The notes beneath the pieces are model-generated. The model had not been told where the DNA came from and searched no databases. It worked only from the letters and a program-made list of their open reading frames with translations. A stretch of DNA of 64,000 nt from Actinomycetota bacterium (GTDB lineage Bacteria; Actinomycetota; Actinomycetes; Actinomycetales; Microbacteriaceae), in NCBI GenBank assembly GCA_030838475.1, contig JAUZFP010000051.1, forward strand, positions 45,799 through 109,798, written 5' to 3'. This document shows, in pieces, positions 25,983-32,534 of the stretch. Positions within the stretch are counted from its first letter, which is position 1; every line of letters begins with the position of its first letter. The position numbers and the translations under genes were made by a program.

Positions 25983-26588
25983 ATGACGCACGAAGACGTG
26001 ATCGTTCGCCCGGTCGACGAGGTGTCGTGGGCGGATGCGGAGACGGTATTCGGAACACGGGGCGACCCGTCGACATGCTGGTGCCAGTTCTTCAAGGTCA
26101 CCAACGCGGAATGGAAGCAACTGGATCGGCCGACCTGCTCATCCCGGTTTCGCGACCAGGTTCAGGATGCCCGCGATGACCCGTCCATGCCCGCGCCGGG
26201 ACTCATCGCCTACGAGGACGGTGAACCGGTCGGCTGGGTCGCGGTCGAGCCACGCACCAGTTATCCGACTGCTCTGCGCGGGAAGGTCATCACGGGAGGC
26301 AGCACGGAGGCTGCGGACGACGCCTCGGTGTGGGCGGTCGTGTGCTTCGTTGTGCGGGTCGGGTTCCGGCGTCGCGGGGTCGCGGGCGCTCTCCTCGCCG
26401 CCGCGGTCAGTCACGCTCGCGACCGCGGCGCTCGCGTGATCGAGGGATATCCGGTCGACGTGGTGGACCACCAGAAGATGAGTTCCGCAGACCTGTACCA
26501 CGGCACAGTCACGCTGTTTGAGGGCGCCGGATTCGGGATTACCGCACGCCCGACGCCGGGGCGTGCACTGATGACCCTGCGGTTGTGA
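25983..26588 (+). CDS. GNAT-family N-acetyltransferase
   Basis: A 201-residue GNAT protein. The acetyl-CoA binding region is VCFVVRVGFRRRGVAGALLAAAV at about residues 117-139 (split by the R/Q-x-x-G-x-G/A loop), followed by ARVIEGYPVD and the final FEGAGFGITARP strand. The N-terminal half contains WCQFFKVTNAEW with clustered Cys/Trp. Start ATG 25983 follows TACGCT with a six-base gap. The substrate is unknown. Confidence 0.85.
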   Translation: MTHEDVIVRPVDEVSWADAETVFGTRGDPSTCWCQFFKVTNAEWKQLDRPTCSSRFRDQVQDARDDPSMPAPGLIAYEDGEPVGWVAVEPRTSYPTALRGKVITGGSTEAADDASVWAVVCFVVRVGFRRRGVAGALLAAAVSHARDRGARVIEGYPVDVVDHQKMSSADLYHGTVTLFEGAGFGITARPTPGRALMTLRL

Positions 26589-26631
26589 CCGTGCAGCGCA
26601 CGTGCAGACTTCTCGGCGTAGCGTTTGATCC

Positions 26632-27117
26632 ATGGAGCTCACCGATATTCCCGTAACCACGATTGACGGTGCCGAAACCACGCTCGCACCGCACAAGGGC
26701 AAGGTGATGCTGATCGTCAACGTCGCGTCGCGCTGCGGGCTCGCGCCCCAGTACGAGAAGCTCGAGGCTCTTCAGAAGACGTACGGCGATGACGGCTTCA
26801 CGGTGCTCGGTTTTCCGAGCAACCAGTTCCTCCAGGAGCTCGGCAAGAACGACGCCATCAAGGATTACTGCTCCACGACGTGGGGTGTCACCTTCCCGAT
26901 GTTCGACCGGGTCAAGCTCAACGGCAAGAACGCCCACCCGCTGTACGCCGAACTGACCAAGACGCCGGACGCGGACGGCAAGGCGGGCAAGGTCACCTGG
27001 AACTTCGAGAAGTTCGTCGTGACACCTGATGGCAGTGTGCACCGTTTCCGCCCGAAGACCGAGCCGGATGCGCCGGAGATCATCGAGCTGATCGAGTCGT
27101 CGCTCCCCGCCAGGTAG
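26632..27117 (+). CDS. Glutathione peroxidase-family thiol peroxidase
   Basis: A 161-residue thioredoxin-fold peroxidase. Peroxidatic Cys35 is in NVASRCGLAPQY, Gln65 in FPSNQF and Trp near 124 in WNFEKF, together the family tetrad. The usual FPCNQF Cys is Ser63, but Cys80 (DYCSTTWG) could resolve a disulfide, so a thioredoxin- or mycothiol-linked cycle is more likely than glutathione in this mycothiol producer. TAGCGT lies seven bases before ATG 26632. The next gene starts eight bases after its stop. Confidence 0.9.
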   Translation: MELTDIPVTTIDGAETTLAPHKGKVMLIVNVASRCGLAPQYEKLEALQKTYGDDGFTVLGFPSNQFLQELGKNDAIKDYCSTTWGVTFPMFDRVKLNGKNAHPLYAELTKTPDADGKAGKVTWNFEKFVVTPDGSVHRFRPKTEPDAPEIIELIESSLPAR

Positions 27118-27124
27118 AGAAACC

Positions 27125-27448
27125 ATGGGCAAGACTTTCGAGCACCAGCCGGACAACGGCCGGTATGTCATGTTGATCGACGACGAGCTCGTCGCGGTGG
27201 CGGACTATCGCATCAACGGTGACTCGATCTCGTTCAACCACACGTTCACGAATCCCCGGCTTCGTGGCAACGGTTACGCGGGCGAGGTGGTCGAGTTCGC
27301 CATGAACGATGTCGAGGAGACGAGCGACCGCCACGTCGTACCGATGTGCTGGTACGTCGACAAGTGGTTCACCGAACATCCGGAGCGGGCGAGCCTGCTT
27401 ACTCGGACTGCTGGAACCACGGCGGATACACCGAGATCTTCGGAGTGA
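27125..27448 (+). CDS. Small GNAT-like acetyltransferase (Acetyltransf_CG type)
   Basis: A 107-residue protein of the short YidJ-like GNAT group: YVMLIDDELVAVADYRI, then the core FTNPRLRGNGYAGEVVEFAMND and a VVPMCWYVDKWFTEHPE end, the typical conserved Cys-Trp-Tyr block. It is probably co-transcribed with the gpx-like gene. Its last 50 bases overlap the 3' end of the convergent DarT-like gene, so one of the tails may be poorly constrained. Confidence 0.85.
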   Translation: MGKTFEHQPDNGRYVMLIDDELVAVADYRINGDSISFNHTFTNPRLRGNGYAGEVVEFAMNDVEETSDRHVVPMCWYVDKWFTEHPERASLLTRTAGTTADTPRSSE

Positions 27449-28199
27449 AGTCCGAGCCCGCGAGAATGTCGCGAACGGCCGAGCGCACCTTGTCGTTGGC
27501 CACGCCGATCAGGCTGACGGACTCGAGCGGTAGCCGGTCCGCAACCAATAGCTCGGCATTCTGCAGGCGTTCGGTGTCGGACTCGGCTCGCAAGCGATAG
27601 AGCATCCGCTCGGCGTCTTCCCGTGTGGTGGCAAACCGGGTCGCGCTGGCCTCGGCATTACCGTCGGCGAGCACGAACGCTGGGTCGGAGGCGACGACAT
27701 GTCGCACGGTGCTGACCAGAAATACGAAGTCGAGTGGCTCCGCCGCGCGACCGGCGGCGGAGACGCGGGGATGATCGTGCCCCGACCGCAGGCTCTGCCA
27801 CAGGCCCGTCTCAGGGGACAGGAAGAACGGCACGAAATCGGTGAGCCTCAGTTCAGGGCTGCCCGGAATCGAAACCTCGCTGCGCTCCGCGCGAAGTTCG
27901 GCCGACGAGAGGTCAAGCTGCGGAACCGCGCCGGCGACGATCGCACGCTGCTCCAGGATGCCCGGCAGATTGCTCACGTGCGTGACGTGGTAGATCCGCT
28001 GCTCGAGCAGGGTGTCGGCGGGCAGGGAGCCCACCGGAATCCGGGCGGCGGCGCGCAGACTGCGCACTGTCGCGCGCGGGGGCGCCGCGACTCGGCTGCG
28101 TGCGGCGGGCCGGGATGCGGCAGCCGGTTCAGGCAGCGGTTTCGGGTTGCAGGTAGCACAGAGCCCATCCACAAAGCCGTGGATACATTCGTCGGTCAC
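27399..28199 (-). CDS. DarT-like ADP-ribosyltransferase (DUF4433) with N-terminal Cys cluster
   Basis: A 266-residue protein. Residues 66-260 resemble the DarT/DUF4433 fold, a family that ADP-ribosylates thymidine in single-stranded DNA: YHVTHVSNL (70-78), VPFFLSPETGLW (123-134), FVFLVSTV and RLQNAELLV with the candidate catalytic Glu216. The N-terminus has Cys5, His7, Cys14 and Cys17 (CIHG then CATC), a possible zinc knuckle, then a disordered Ala/Arg/Pro linker. No DarG macrodomain antitoxin lies next to it. GTG 28199 has AGGAGGG upstream. It could be a toxin, a defence protein or a repair-linked enzyme. Confidence 0.8.
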   Translation of the reverse strand: MTDECIHGFVDGLCATCNPKPLPEPAAASRPAARSRVAAPPRATVRSLRAAARIPVGSLPADTLLEQRIYHVTHVSNLPGILEQRAIVAGAVPQLDLSSAELRAERSEVSIPGSPELRLTDFVPFFLSPETGLWQSLRSGHDHPRVSAAGRAAEPLDFVFLVSTVRHVVASDPAFVLADGNAEASATRFATTREDAERMLYRLRAESDTERLQNAELLVADRLPLESVSLIGVANDKVRSAVRDILAGSDFTPKISVYPPWFQQSE

Positions 28200-28350
28200 G
28201 CAAAACCCTCCTGGGTGCGCGCGTCCCGACCGGGTCGAAACGACACGCAGGTCTTCAAGATTACGTGGTCTGAATTACCGGGTCGCCCTATTCTCGTAAT
28301 GCCGGGACGATCGACAGTTCTGATCGGCACTTCTTTGGAGGGAGAACCGG

Positions 28351-28968
28351 ATGTCTGGACAGGGACCTCAGCATCCGTCGATTTCCGGTTCGATCCCGGC
28401 CGGCTGGTACCCCGATCCCGCGGGTGGCGCAGGCAGGCGCTGGTGGGACGGCACCACGTGGACGGCCAACGTGCAGGAGCCCGAGGCTCCACCACCGCTG
28501 CCGACCTTTGGCAGCTACGTCCCGGCCGATCTGCGCCCCTCGACCCCGCTGCCCGTCGCCGAGGCGGGGGTCGCCTACACGCGGGCGTCGTGGTGGATCG
28601 CGGGTTCACCACTCTGGGTCGTCGTTCCGCAGGTCGCCATTGTGCAGATCTTCAACTCGCTCGCGCCGCTGCCGATACCCACGCTGATGCTCGCCATCGC
28701 GCTGTTCACCGCCCTGGCGCTCGCCATCCTGATCGGACTGGCCTTCGCTGATCGCAGCGGACTGATCAACGGCGGGAACAATTCGGTGGCATCGCCCTGG
28801 TGGACGCTGTTGACGCCGCTCGCGTACCTGATCGCGCGCGCACGACAGGTCCAGCTCTATGCGACAGGAGGCTGGGCGTCGGTGATCTGGTGGTGTCTCG
28901 CGGCCATCCTGACTCCCGGCGTGGCTGTACTCACCGTATTCGCGGTGTACGGGATCGTCGCGAACTGA
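28351..28968 (+). CDS. DUF2510 membrane protein
   Basis: A 205-residue protein. DUF2510 lies at about residues 14-40 (PAGWYPDPAGG, then RRWWDGTTW), a short Pro-rich linker follows, then about four membrane segments from residue 78 to the end. It lacks the long linker and the Cys tail of the paralogues at 20155 and 23366. GGAGGG at about 28337 precedes ATG 28351. TATTCT near 28290 could be a -10. Confidence 0.82.
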   Translation: MSGQGPQHPSISGSIPAGWYPDPAGGAGRRWWDGTTWTANVQEPEAPPPLPTFGSYVPADLRPSTPLPVAEAGVAYTRASWWIAGSPLWVVVPQVAIVQIFNSLAPLPIPTLMLAIALFTALALAILIGLAFADRSGLINGGNNSVASPWWTLLTPLAYLIARARQVQLYATGGWASVIWWCLAAILTPGVAVLTVFAVYGIVAN

Positions 28969-28988
28969 TCGCTCCCCCCGTCTGATGG

Positions 28989-29900
28989 CTAGACGAAGCG
29001 CACCACGGCCTGGAGTCGTGACCGGATCTCGAAGAGTTCCGAACCGCCCACCGCGGGAGAACCGGGAATCCCGTCCCGCATCAGTTCGGGAAGCCGGGAA
29101 CGTGCGACGAGCGCAGTCGGAATCCCTCGGATTCGACCCGCCAGCGTGAGTCCGGCATCCGTGGCATCGTCCGGGACGACAATCACGAACGCGTCGAAGC
29201 GGACTCGCGCGGCGCGCGAGATCTGCCGCGACCGCGCCGCGAGGGCGGCGAACGGATGCTCGCCATGCGGGAGGGTCTCCCCGATGAGTTCGCCCTTCCG
29301 AACCTTCACCGGTCCGCCCCAGTCCTCGGACAACAACGCGAAGAGCCCGGTGGGGCCGAGCACGACGTGGTCGATCTTCTCCTCCGGTCCCGCTGGTGTG
29401 GCGACGTCGTGCCAGAGGGTGAACGCGATGCCGAGCTGCCCGAGTTCGCGCGCGCTCGCCTCCTCGGCGAGGGCATCGGCCAGGATGTGCCGGATATCCC
29501 GGGGCGCCGAGCGGACGAGGGCCGGGTCATAGGGGTTGTCGATCGTTGTTCCCCTGCCGACCCACTCCCGGATCAGCGTCAGGTAGCGCTCGCGACGCCA
29601 TCCACCCGGATGCCCGTACGAGCGAGCGGTTGGGCGGGTGTCCCTGCGTGGCGCCGCCGGTTGCGCCTCGAAGACGGCCCGCGGCACGCTCCGGCCGCTG
29701 TCATATTCCGCCCGAGCTGCCGGTGTTCCCACCTTCGCCCAGGCCAATTGCACCGCGGTGAATTCGCGCGCAACGCCGCCGGTATCGGGGTGCGTCTGGC
29801 GAAGCCGGCGCCGATATGCGCGCCTCAGCTCGTCGTCGGTGGCCTTCGCCGAAACGCCGAGCACCTCGTAGGCGTCGGAGGCAACGGGACTGTCCTGCAC
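28989..29900 (-). CDS. J-domain protein with C-terminal NERD-like domain
   Basis: A 303-residue protein. Residues about 8-70 form a J domain with HPD at 37-39 (RLRQTHPDTGG), which would stimulate an Hsp70. A basic linker (about 80-110) follows. Residues about 130-240 look like a nuclease-related (NERD/restriction-fold) domain: ELGQLGIAFTLWHD, EKIDHVVLGPTGLFALLSED and VKVRKGEL, suggestive of the E-x-n-D-h-V-v-g pattern. A NERD assignment is tentative. TATTCT seven bases before GTG 29900 suggests leaderless translation. It is convergent with the DUF2510 gene. Confidence 0.75.
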   Translation of the reverse strand: MQDSPVASDAYEVLGVSAKATDDELRRAYRRRLRQTHPDTGGVAREFTAVQLAWAKVGTPAARAEYDSGRSVPRAVFEAQPAAPRRDTRPTARSYGHPGGWRRERYLTLIREWVGRGTTIDNPYDPALVRSAPRDIRHILADALAEEASARELGQLGIAFTLWHDVATPAGPEEKIDHVVLGPTGLFALLSEDWGGPVKVRKGELIGETLPHGEHPFAALAARSRQISRAARVRFDAFVIVVPDDATDAGLTLAGRIRGIPTALVARSRLPELMRDGIPGSPAVGGSELFEIRSRLQAVVRFV

Positions 29901-29956
29901 CCGGTCGAGAATACTGGCTGCGAGCCATGCGGTGCCTGTGCCCGCACGTGCGCCGC

Positions 29957-30301
29957 CTACTTGTCGATCTGCTCCAGCAGTTTGCGTGAAGCCTTTGCGA
30001 TCCCGGCGTGGTCGTTCTGCGCCGCGCGACTCTCGAGCGAGATCACTCCCCCGCGTCTCACCTTACTGAAATCGCCGTAGGGGAAGCTGTACCGCTCCTT
30101 CGTGTCTTCGGACTTCGTTTCGTCAACACCCAGGAACCACTTGGAGTACTCCGTGAACCCGTGCTTTTCGAGGAACCTGTTCTCCTCGTCGGCGGTTGGC
30201 GCCGCCTCACTCCAGGCATCGCGGTCATCCCGTACGACACTGCCGTTCTTGACCAACCGCTTCGCGTGGGCGAGCGCGGCCGAATTGAGTTTCACCGTCA
30301 T
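29957..30301 (-). CDS. Conserved protein of unknown function (114 aa)
   Basis: A 114-residue protein with a recognisable pattern that I recall from other bacteria but cannot name: a basic helical start, a Trp/acidic segment, YSKWFLGVDE near residue 52, then KERYSFPYGDFSKVRRGG and a final AAQNDHAGIAKASRKLLE helix. It has no membrane segment or known catalytic motif. It lies 55 bases downstream of the small membrane gene at 30356 on the same strand. ATG 30301 has a weak AGAGG upstream. Confidence 0.7.
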   Translation of the reverse strand: MTVKLNSAALAHAKRLVKNGSVVRDDRDAWSEAAPTADEENRFLEKHGFTEYSKWFLGVDETKSEDTKERYSFPYGDFSKVRRGGVISLESRAAQNDHAGIAKASRKLLEQIDK

Positions 30302-30355
30302 ACCTCTGGCCTATCAAGGCCGCGACGAGGGCAACAGGGGCTTGCGAAAGCGCAA

Positions 30356-30706
30356 CTACATCAGTACGACGTTGCCCGAGCTTCCCGCAATTATTCCGAC
30401 ACAGACCACGCCGATGACCGCGATGGCGATCATGAAAGTCGCAAGCCAGCCGAGCATCCGACGGCCGGGTCTCGCATTGAACCGCACCACCACCATTGCC
30501 GCGTACAGGGCCACGATCGCGCAGACCGCGAACAGGGCGACGCCGGCAGGTTTCTGGGACAGCAGCGGCACCAGCACCGCGACCGCAATCAGCGAGAGCA
30601 GCCCGCCCAGGATGAGCCAGCTTTTCCCCGACGAGGTCGTGAGCGACGGTTGGTCGCGCACGCGCGTCGACGTGCCGATCGGCTGGTCGTGCTCGTCGTT
30701 CGCCAT
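30356..30706 (-). CDS. Small membrane protein, three predicted spans
   Basis: A 116-residue hydrophobic protein of unknown function: a polar N-terminus (about 30 residues), then membrane segments at about 30-48, 53-72 and 83-106, with a basic FNARPGRR loop between the last two. ATG 30706 is preferred to the frame start at 30754 because TAGCGT (30714-30719) ends seven bases before it, the leaderless pattern used elsewhere here. Confidence 0.65.
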   Translation of the reverse strand: MANDEHDQPIGTSTRVRDQPSLTTSSGKSWLILGGLLSLIAVAVLVPLLSQKPAGVALFAVCAIVALYAAMVVVRFNARPGRRMLGWLATFMIAIAVIGVVCVGIIAGSSGNVVLM

Positions 30707-30753
30707 GACTGCAACGCTACGCCCCTCGAGCGTGCCCGGCGCCGGACAGGGCA

Positions 30754-30784
30754 AATCCCCGTCTCCGTATCGGAGGCGGGGATT
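30754..30784 (-). terminator. Hairpin after csbD
   Basis: Fourteen paired bases with one G-T wobble (30754-30767 with 30771-30784) close a three-base loop, 18 bases after the csbD stop. On the minus strand only a short T run follows (ATTTG), so termination may be partial or need a factor. Confidence 0.6.
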
Positions 30785-30802
30785 GAGTTGGTAAGAAGAG
30801 GG

Positions 30803-30976
30803 TTAGCCCCGGAAGGCATCCTTCACATTCTCAGCAGCCTGCCCCAGGTGAGCCTTGGCCTGGTCGGCCTGACCCTCCGCTTCCAGTTTCGGGTCGTCGG
30901 TGGCCTTGCCAGCGGCCTCCTTGACGTGGCCTGCCACGTCCTTCGCCGTGTTCCGGGCTTTGTCGTCGGTTCCCAT
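30803..30976 (-). CDS. CsbD-family stress protein
   Basis: A 57-residue, highly charged Ala/Lys/Asp-rich helical protein: MGTDDKARNTAKDVAGHVKE at the start, then GKATDDPKLEAEGQADQAKA and VKDAF near the end. This is the CsbD pattern of small general-stress proteins, whose biochemical role is not established. GAGGAGG lies just upstream of ATG 30976 and a strong hairpin follows the stop, so it is probably a single-gene transcript. Confidence 0.88.
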   Translation of the reverse strand: MGTDDKARNTAKDVAGHVKEAAGKATDDPKLEAEGQADQAKAHLGQAAENVKDAFRG

Positions 30977-31075
30977 TACGGATCCTCCTCGTGATCGGTT
31001 GAGCGTTGAATCCAGCTAACGCTGCGATCTCGATCTGCGGGAGACGGTTGCCCGAGGGCGCCGTGCCGGTGTACC

Positions 31076-31462
31076 TTACCGAGCTTCGCGAGCGGCGTTG
31101 CGCTCCTTGACTCGGCGCTGCTCCTCGCGCACCGCGGCCTGGGTCGCTCGTTCGCGCACCAGCCACTCGGGCGGATCGGCCAGAAGTTCCTTGATCTCCT
31201 GAGTCGTTAGGGCTTCGGTGACGCCGGCGCGTGCAAGGCCGGATGCCGACACTCCCAGCTTTCCCGCCACGATGAGTCGGGGATGTGGCCCGTGAAGTCG
31301 AAGCTCGGTCAGCCACTCCGGCGGGGTCGCCAAAAGCTCGTTCAGCCGCTCCCGCGTGATCGGCGTGTCCTGGAGTTCCTTCGGCATCGCCGGCAGGTAG
31401 ACCCCGAGCTTCTGCGCAACGGTGGCGGGCTTCAGGGTCTGGGGCGACTTCGTGGGACTCAC
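31076..31462 (-). CDS. DUF5997 family protein
   Basis: A 128-residue basic helical protein with two similar halves: PATVAQKLGVYLP ... LLATPPEWLTELRLHGPHPR and LLADPPEWLVRERATQ near the end, which fits DUF5997. Its function is unknown. It is divergent from a LysR-type effector-domain gene with only 23 bases between the start codons, and the pair appears conserved in actinobacteria from memory. GTG 31462 is preceded by TACGCT (31469-31474) with six bases between, so it is probably leaderless. Confidence 0.8.
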   Translation of the reverse strand: MSPTKSPQTLKPATVAQKLGVYLPAMPKELQDTPITRERLNELLATPPEWLTELRLHGPHPRLIVAGKLGVSASGLARAGVTEALTTQEIKELLADPPEWLVRERATQAAVREEQRRVKERNAAREAR

Positions 31463-31468
31463 CCAGAC

Positions 31469-31478
31469 AGCGTAGCCT
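31469..31478. promoter_or_regulatory. Overlapping divergent -10 elements
   Basis: On the plus strand TAGCCT (31473-31478) lies seven bases before GTG 31486. On the minus strand TACGCT (31474-31469) lies six bases before GTG 31462. The hexamers share two bases, so polymerase can hardly occupy both, which predicts mutually exclusive leaderless transcription of the two genes. Confidence 0.55.
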
Positions 31479-31485
31479 GACCCTC

Positions 31486-32166
31486 GTGACCGAAGCCCCG
31501 CCCGCGTTGCGTATCGCCTTCGCCCCGGGCGTCACCGTGGGCAAGTGGACGAGGCGCTGGCAGGACCGGCATCCGGATCTCCCACTCGAGGTATTCCCCG
31601 CCACCGAGAACGACGGCGTTTCCGTGCTCCACGATGGCACCGCGACGCTGAGTTTTGTGAGGCTGCCCATCGAGCGCGAGGGGCTGAGCGTCATCCGGCT
31701 CTACGGAGAGATTGCCGTACTGGTCGTTCCTCGCGATTCGGAGCTGGCGCAGCTCGAAGTCGTTGCCGAGCGCCACGTCGCTGATCTCGCCCAGGTTGCC
31801 GACTATTCCCCGACTCGTCCGGTGAAGGATGCCGTCGCACTGGTTGCGGCGGGCGTCGGCTTCCTTCGACTTCCGCACTCGCTCGCGCGGCTGCACGCCC
31901 GCAAGGACGTCGTCGCCATCCCGATCGAGGACGCGCCGGAGACCGAGATCGCTATCGCCTGGCTGCGCGACGAGACCACGGAGCTGGTCGAGGAGTTCGT
32001 CGGCATCGTGCGGGGTCGTACGGAGGCGAGCTCGCGGGCGAACCCGACTCCCCCGACCCCGAAGGTGCGCGCGGCGAAGGTCGCGAAATCGCGTACGGCC
32101 AAGTCTCTGTCTCGTCCCGCTCCGAAGCGTCCCGGCGGCAAGACCAGAAAGCGCGGCAGTCGCTAG
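31486..32166 (+). CDS. LysR-type substrate-binding domain protein lacking an HTH
   Basis: A 226-residue protein that begins directly with the periplasmic-binding-like effector domain of LysR regulators (LRIAFAPGVTVGKWTRRW, then LSFVRLPIEREGLSVIRLY and LVAAGVGFLRLPHSLAR). The usual N-terminal winged helix is absent and no upstream sequence could encode it, because the divergent gene starts 23 bases away. The last 40 residues are a Lys/Arg/Pro-rich tail that might contact nucleic acid. Whether it regulates transcription is open. Confidence 0.8.
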   Translation: MTEAPPALRIAFAPGVTVGKWTRRWQDRHPDLPLEVFPATENDGVSVLHDGTATLSFVRLPIEREGLSVIRLYGEIAVLVVPRDSELAQLEVVAERHVADLAQVADYSPTRPVKDAVALVAAGVGFLRLPHSLARLHARKDVVAIPIEDAPETEIAIAWLRDETTELVEEFVGIVRGRTEASSRANPTPPTPKVRAAKVAKSRTAKSLSRPAPKRPGGKTRKRGSR

Positions 32167-32453
32167 CGGTTCAGGAAGAGCAGCTCGGGGACGAGCGCGT
32201 CGATCTGGCTGCTCCACTCCGCCGGGGTTCGACGGGAGGCGCGGCTCGGCCCCGCCTCGGAGAGAAAGTCGATGAGCGATCGGATGTCGGACTCGCCGAC
32301 CTCGAGACTCTCCCGGGGATCGAGACGGTCCAGCCAGTGGTCCCGTGCGGCCCGCCAATCCCCCGCCGAGCCACCTGCTCCCCTGGGGTGATCTGCGGCG
32401 CGCAGCAGGCCGCGTACGCGCGTTGCGAGGTGCTCTGAGAGGGCTGCGGTCAC
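32163..32453 (-). CDS. Hypothetical protein (96 aa)
   Basis: I do not recognise this 96-residue protein. It is charged and helical, with WRAARDHWLDRLDPRESL in the middle and a C-terminal WSSQIDALVPELLFL segment. It is supported as real by TAGCCT (32460-32465) exactly six bases before GTG 32453, the leaderless arrangement seen at many genes in this window. Its stop interlocks with that of the LysR-like gene (CTAG at 32163-32166). Confidence 0.6.
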   Translation of the reverse strand: MTAALSEHLATRVRGLLRAADHPRGAGGSAGDWRAARDHWLDRLDPRESLEVGESDIRSLIDFLSEAGPSRASRRTPAEWSSQIDALVPELLFLNR

Positions 32454-32499
32454 GCTTCGAGGCTAGCCGAGACGACACGCCGCAGGATGTCGCCAGCAA

Positions 32500-32528
32500 T
32501 TGACACAATCGAACGTATGTTCGAATAT
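32500..32528 (+). promoter_or_regulatory. SOS promoter with LexA box upstream of imuA'
   Basis: A perfect -35 TTGACA (32500-32505), a perfect palindromic LexA operator CGAACGTATGTTCG (32510-32523) and a -10 GAATAT (32523-32528) overlap. The spacer is 17 bases and the -10 ends six bases before ATG 32535, so LexA would block polymerase directly and the transcript would start at the ATG. Confidence 0.85.
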
Positions 32529-32534
32529 GGGAGC

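Noticed and set aside
27125..27448. The small GNAT as antitoxin partner of the DarT-like protein
   Set aside because: It is convergent, overlaps the 3' end and belongs to a widespread YidJ-like family, so it does not behave like a DarG replacement.
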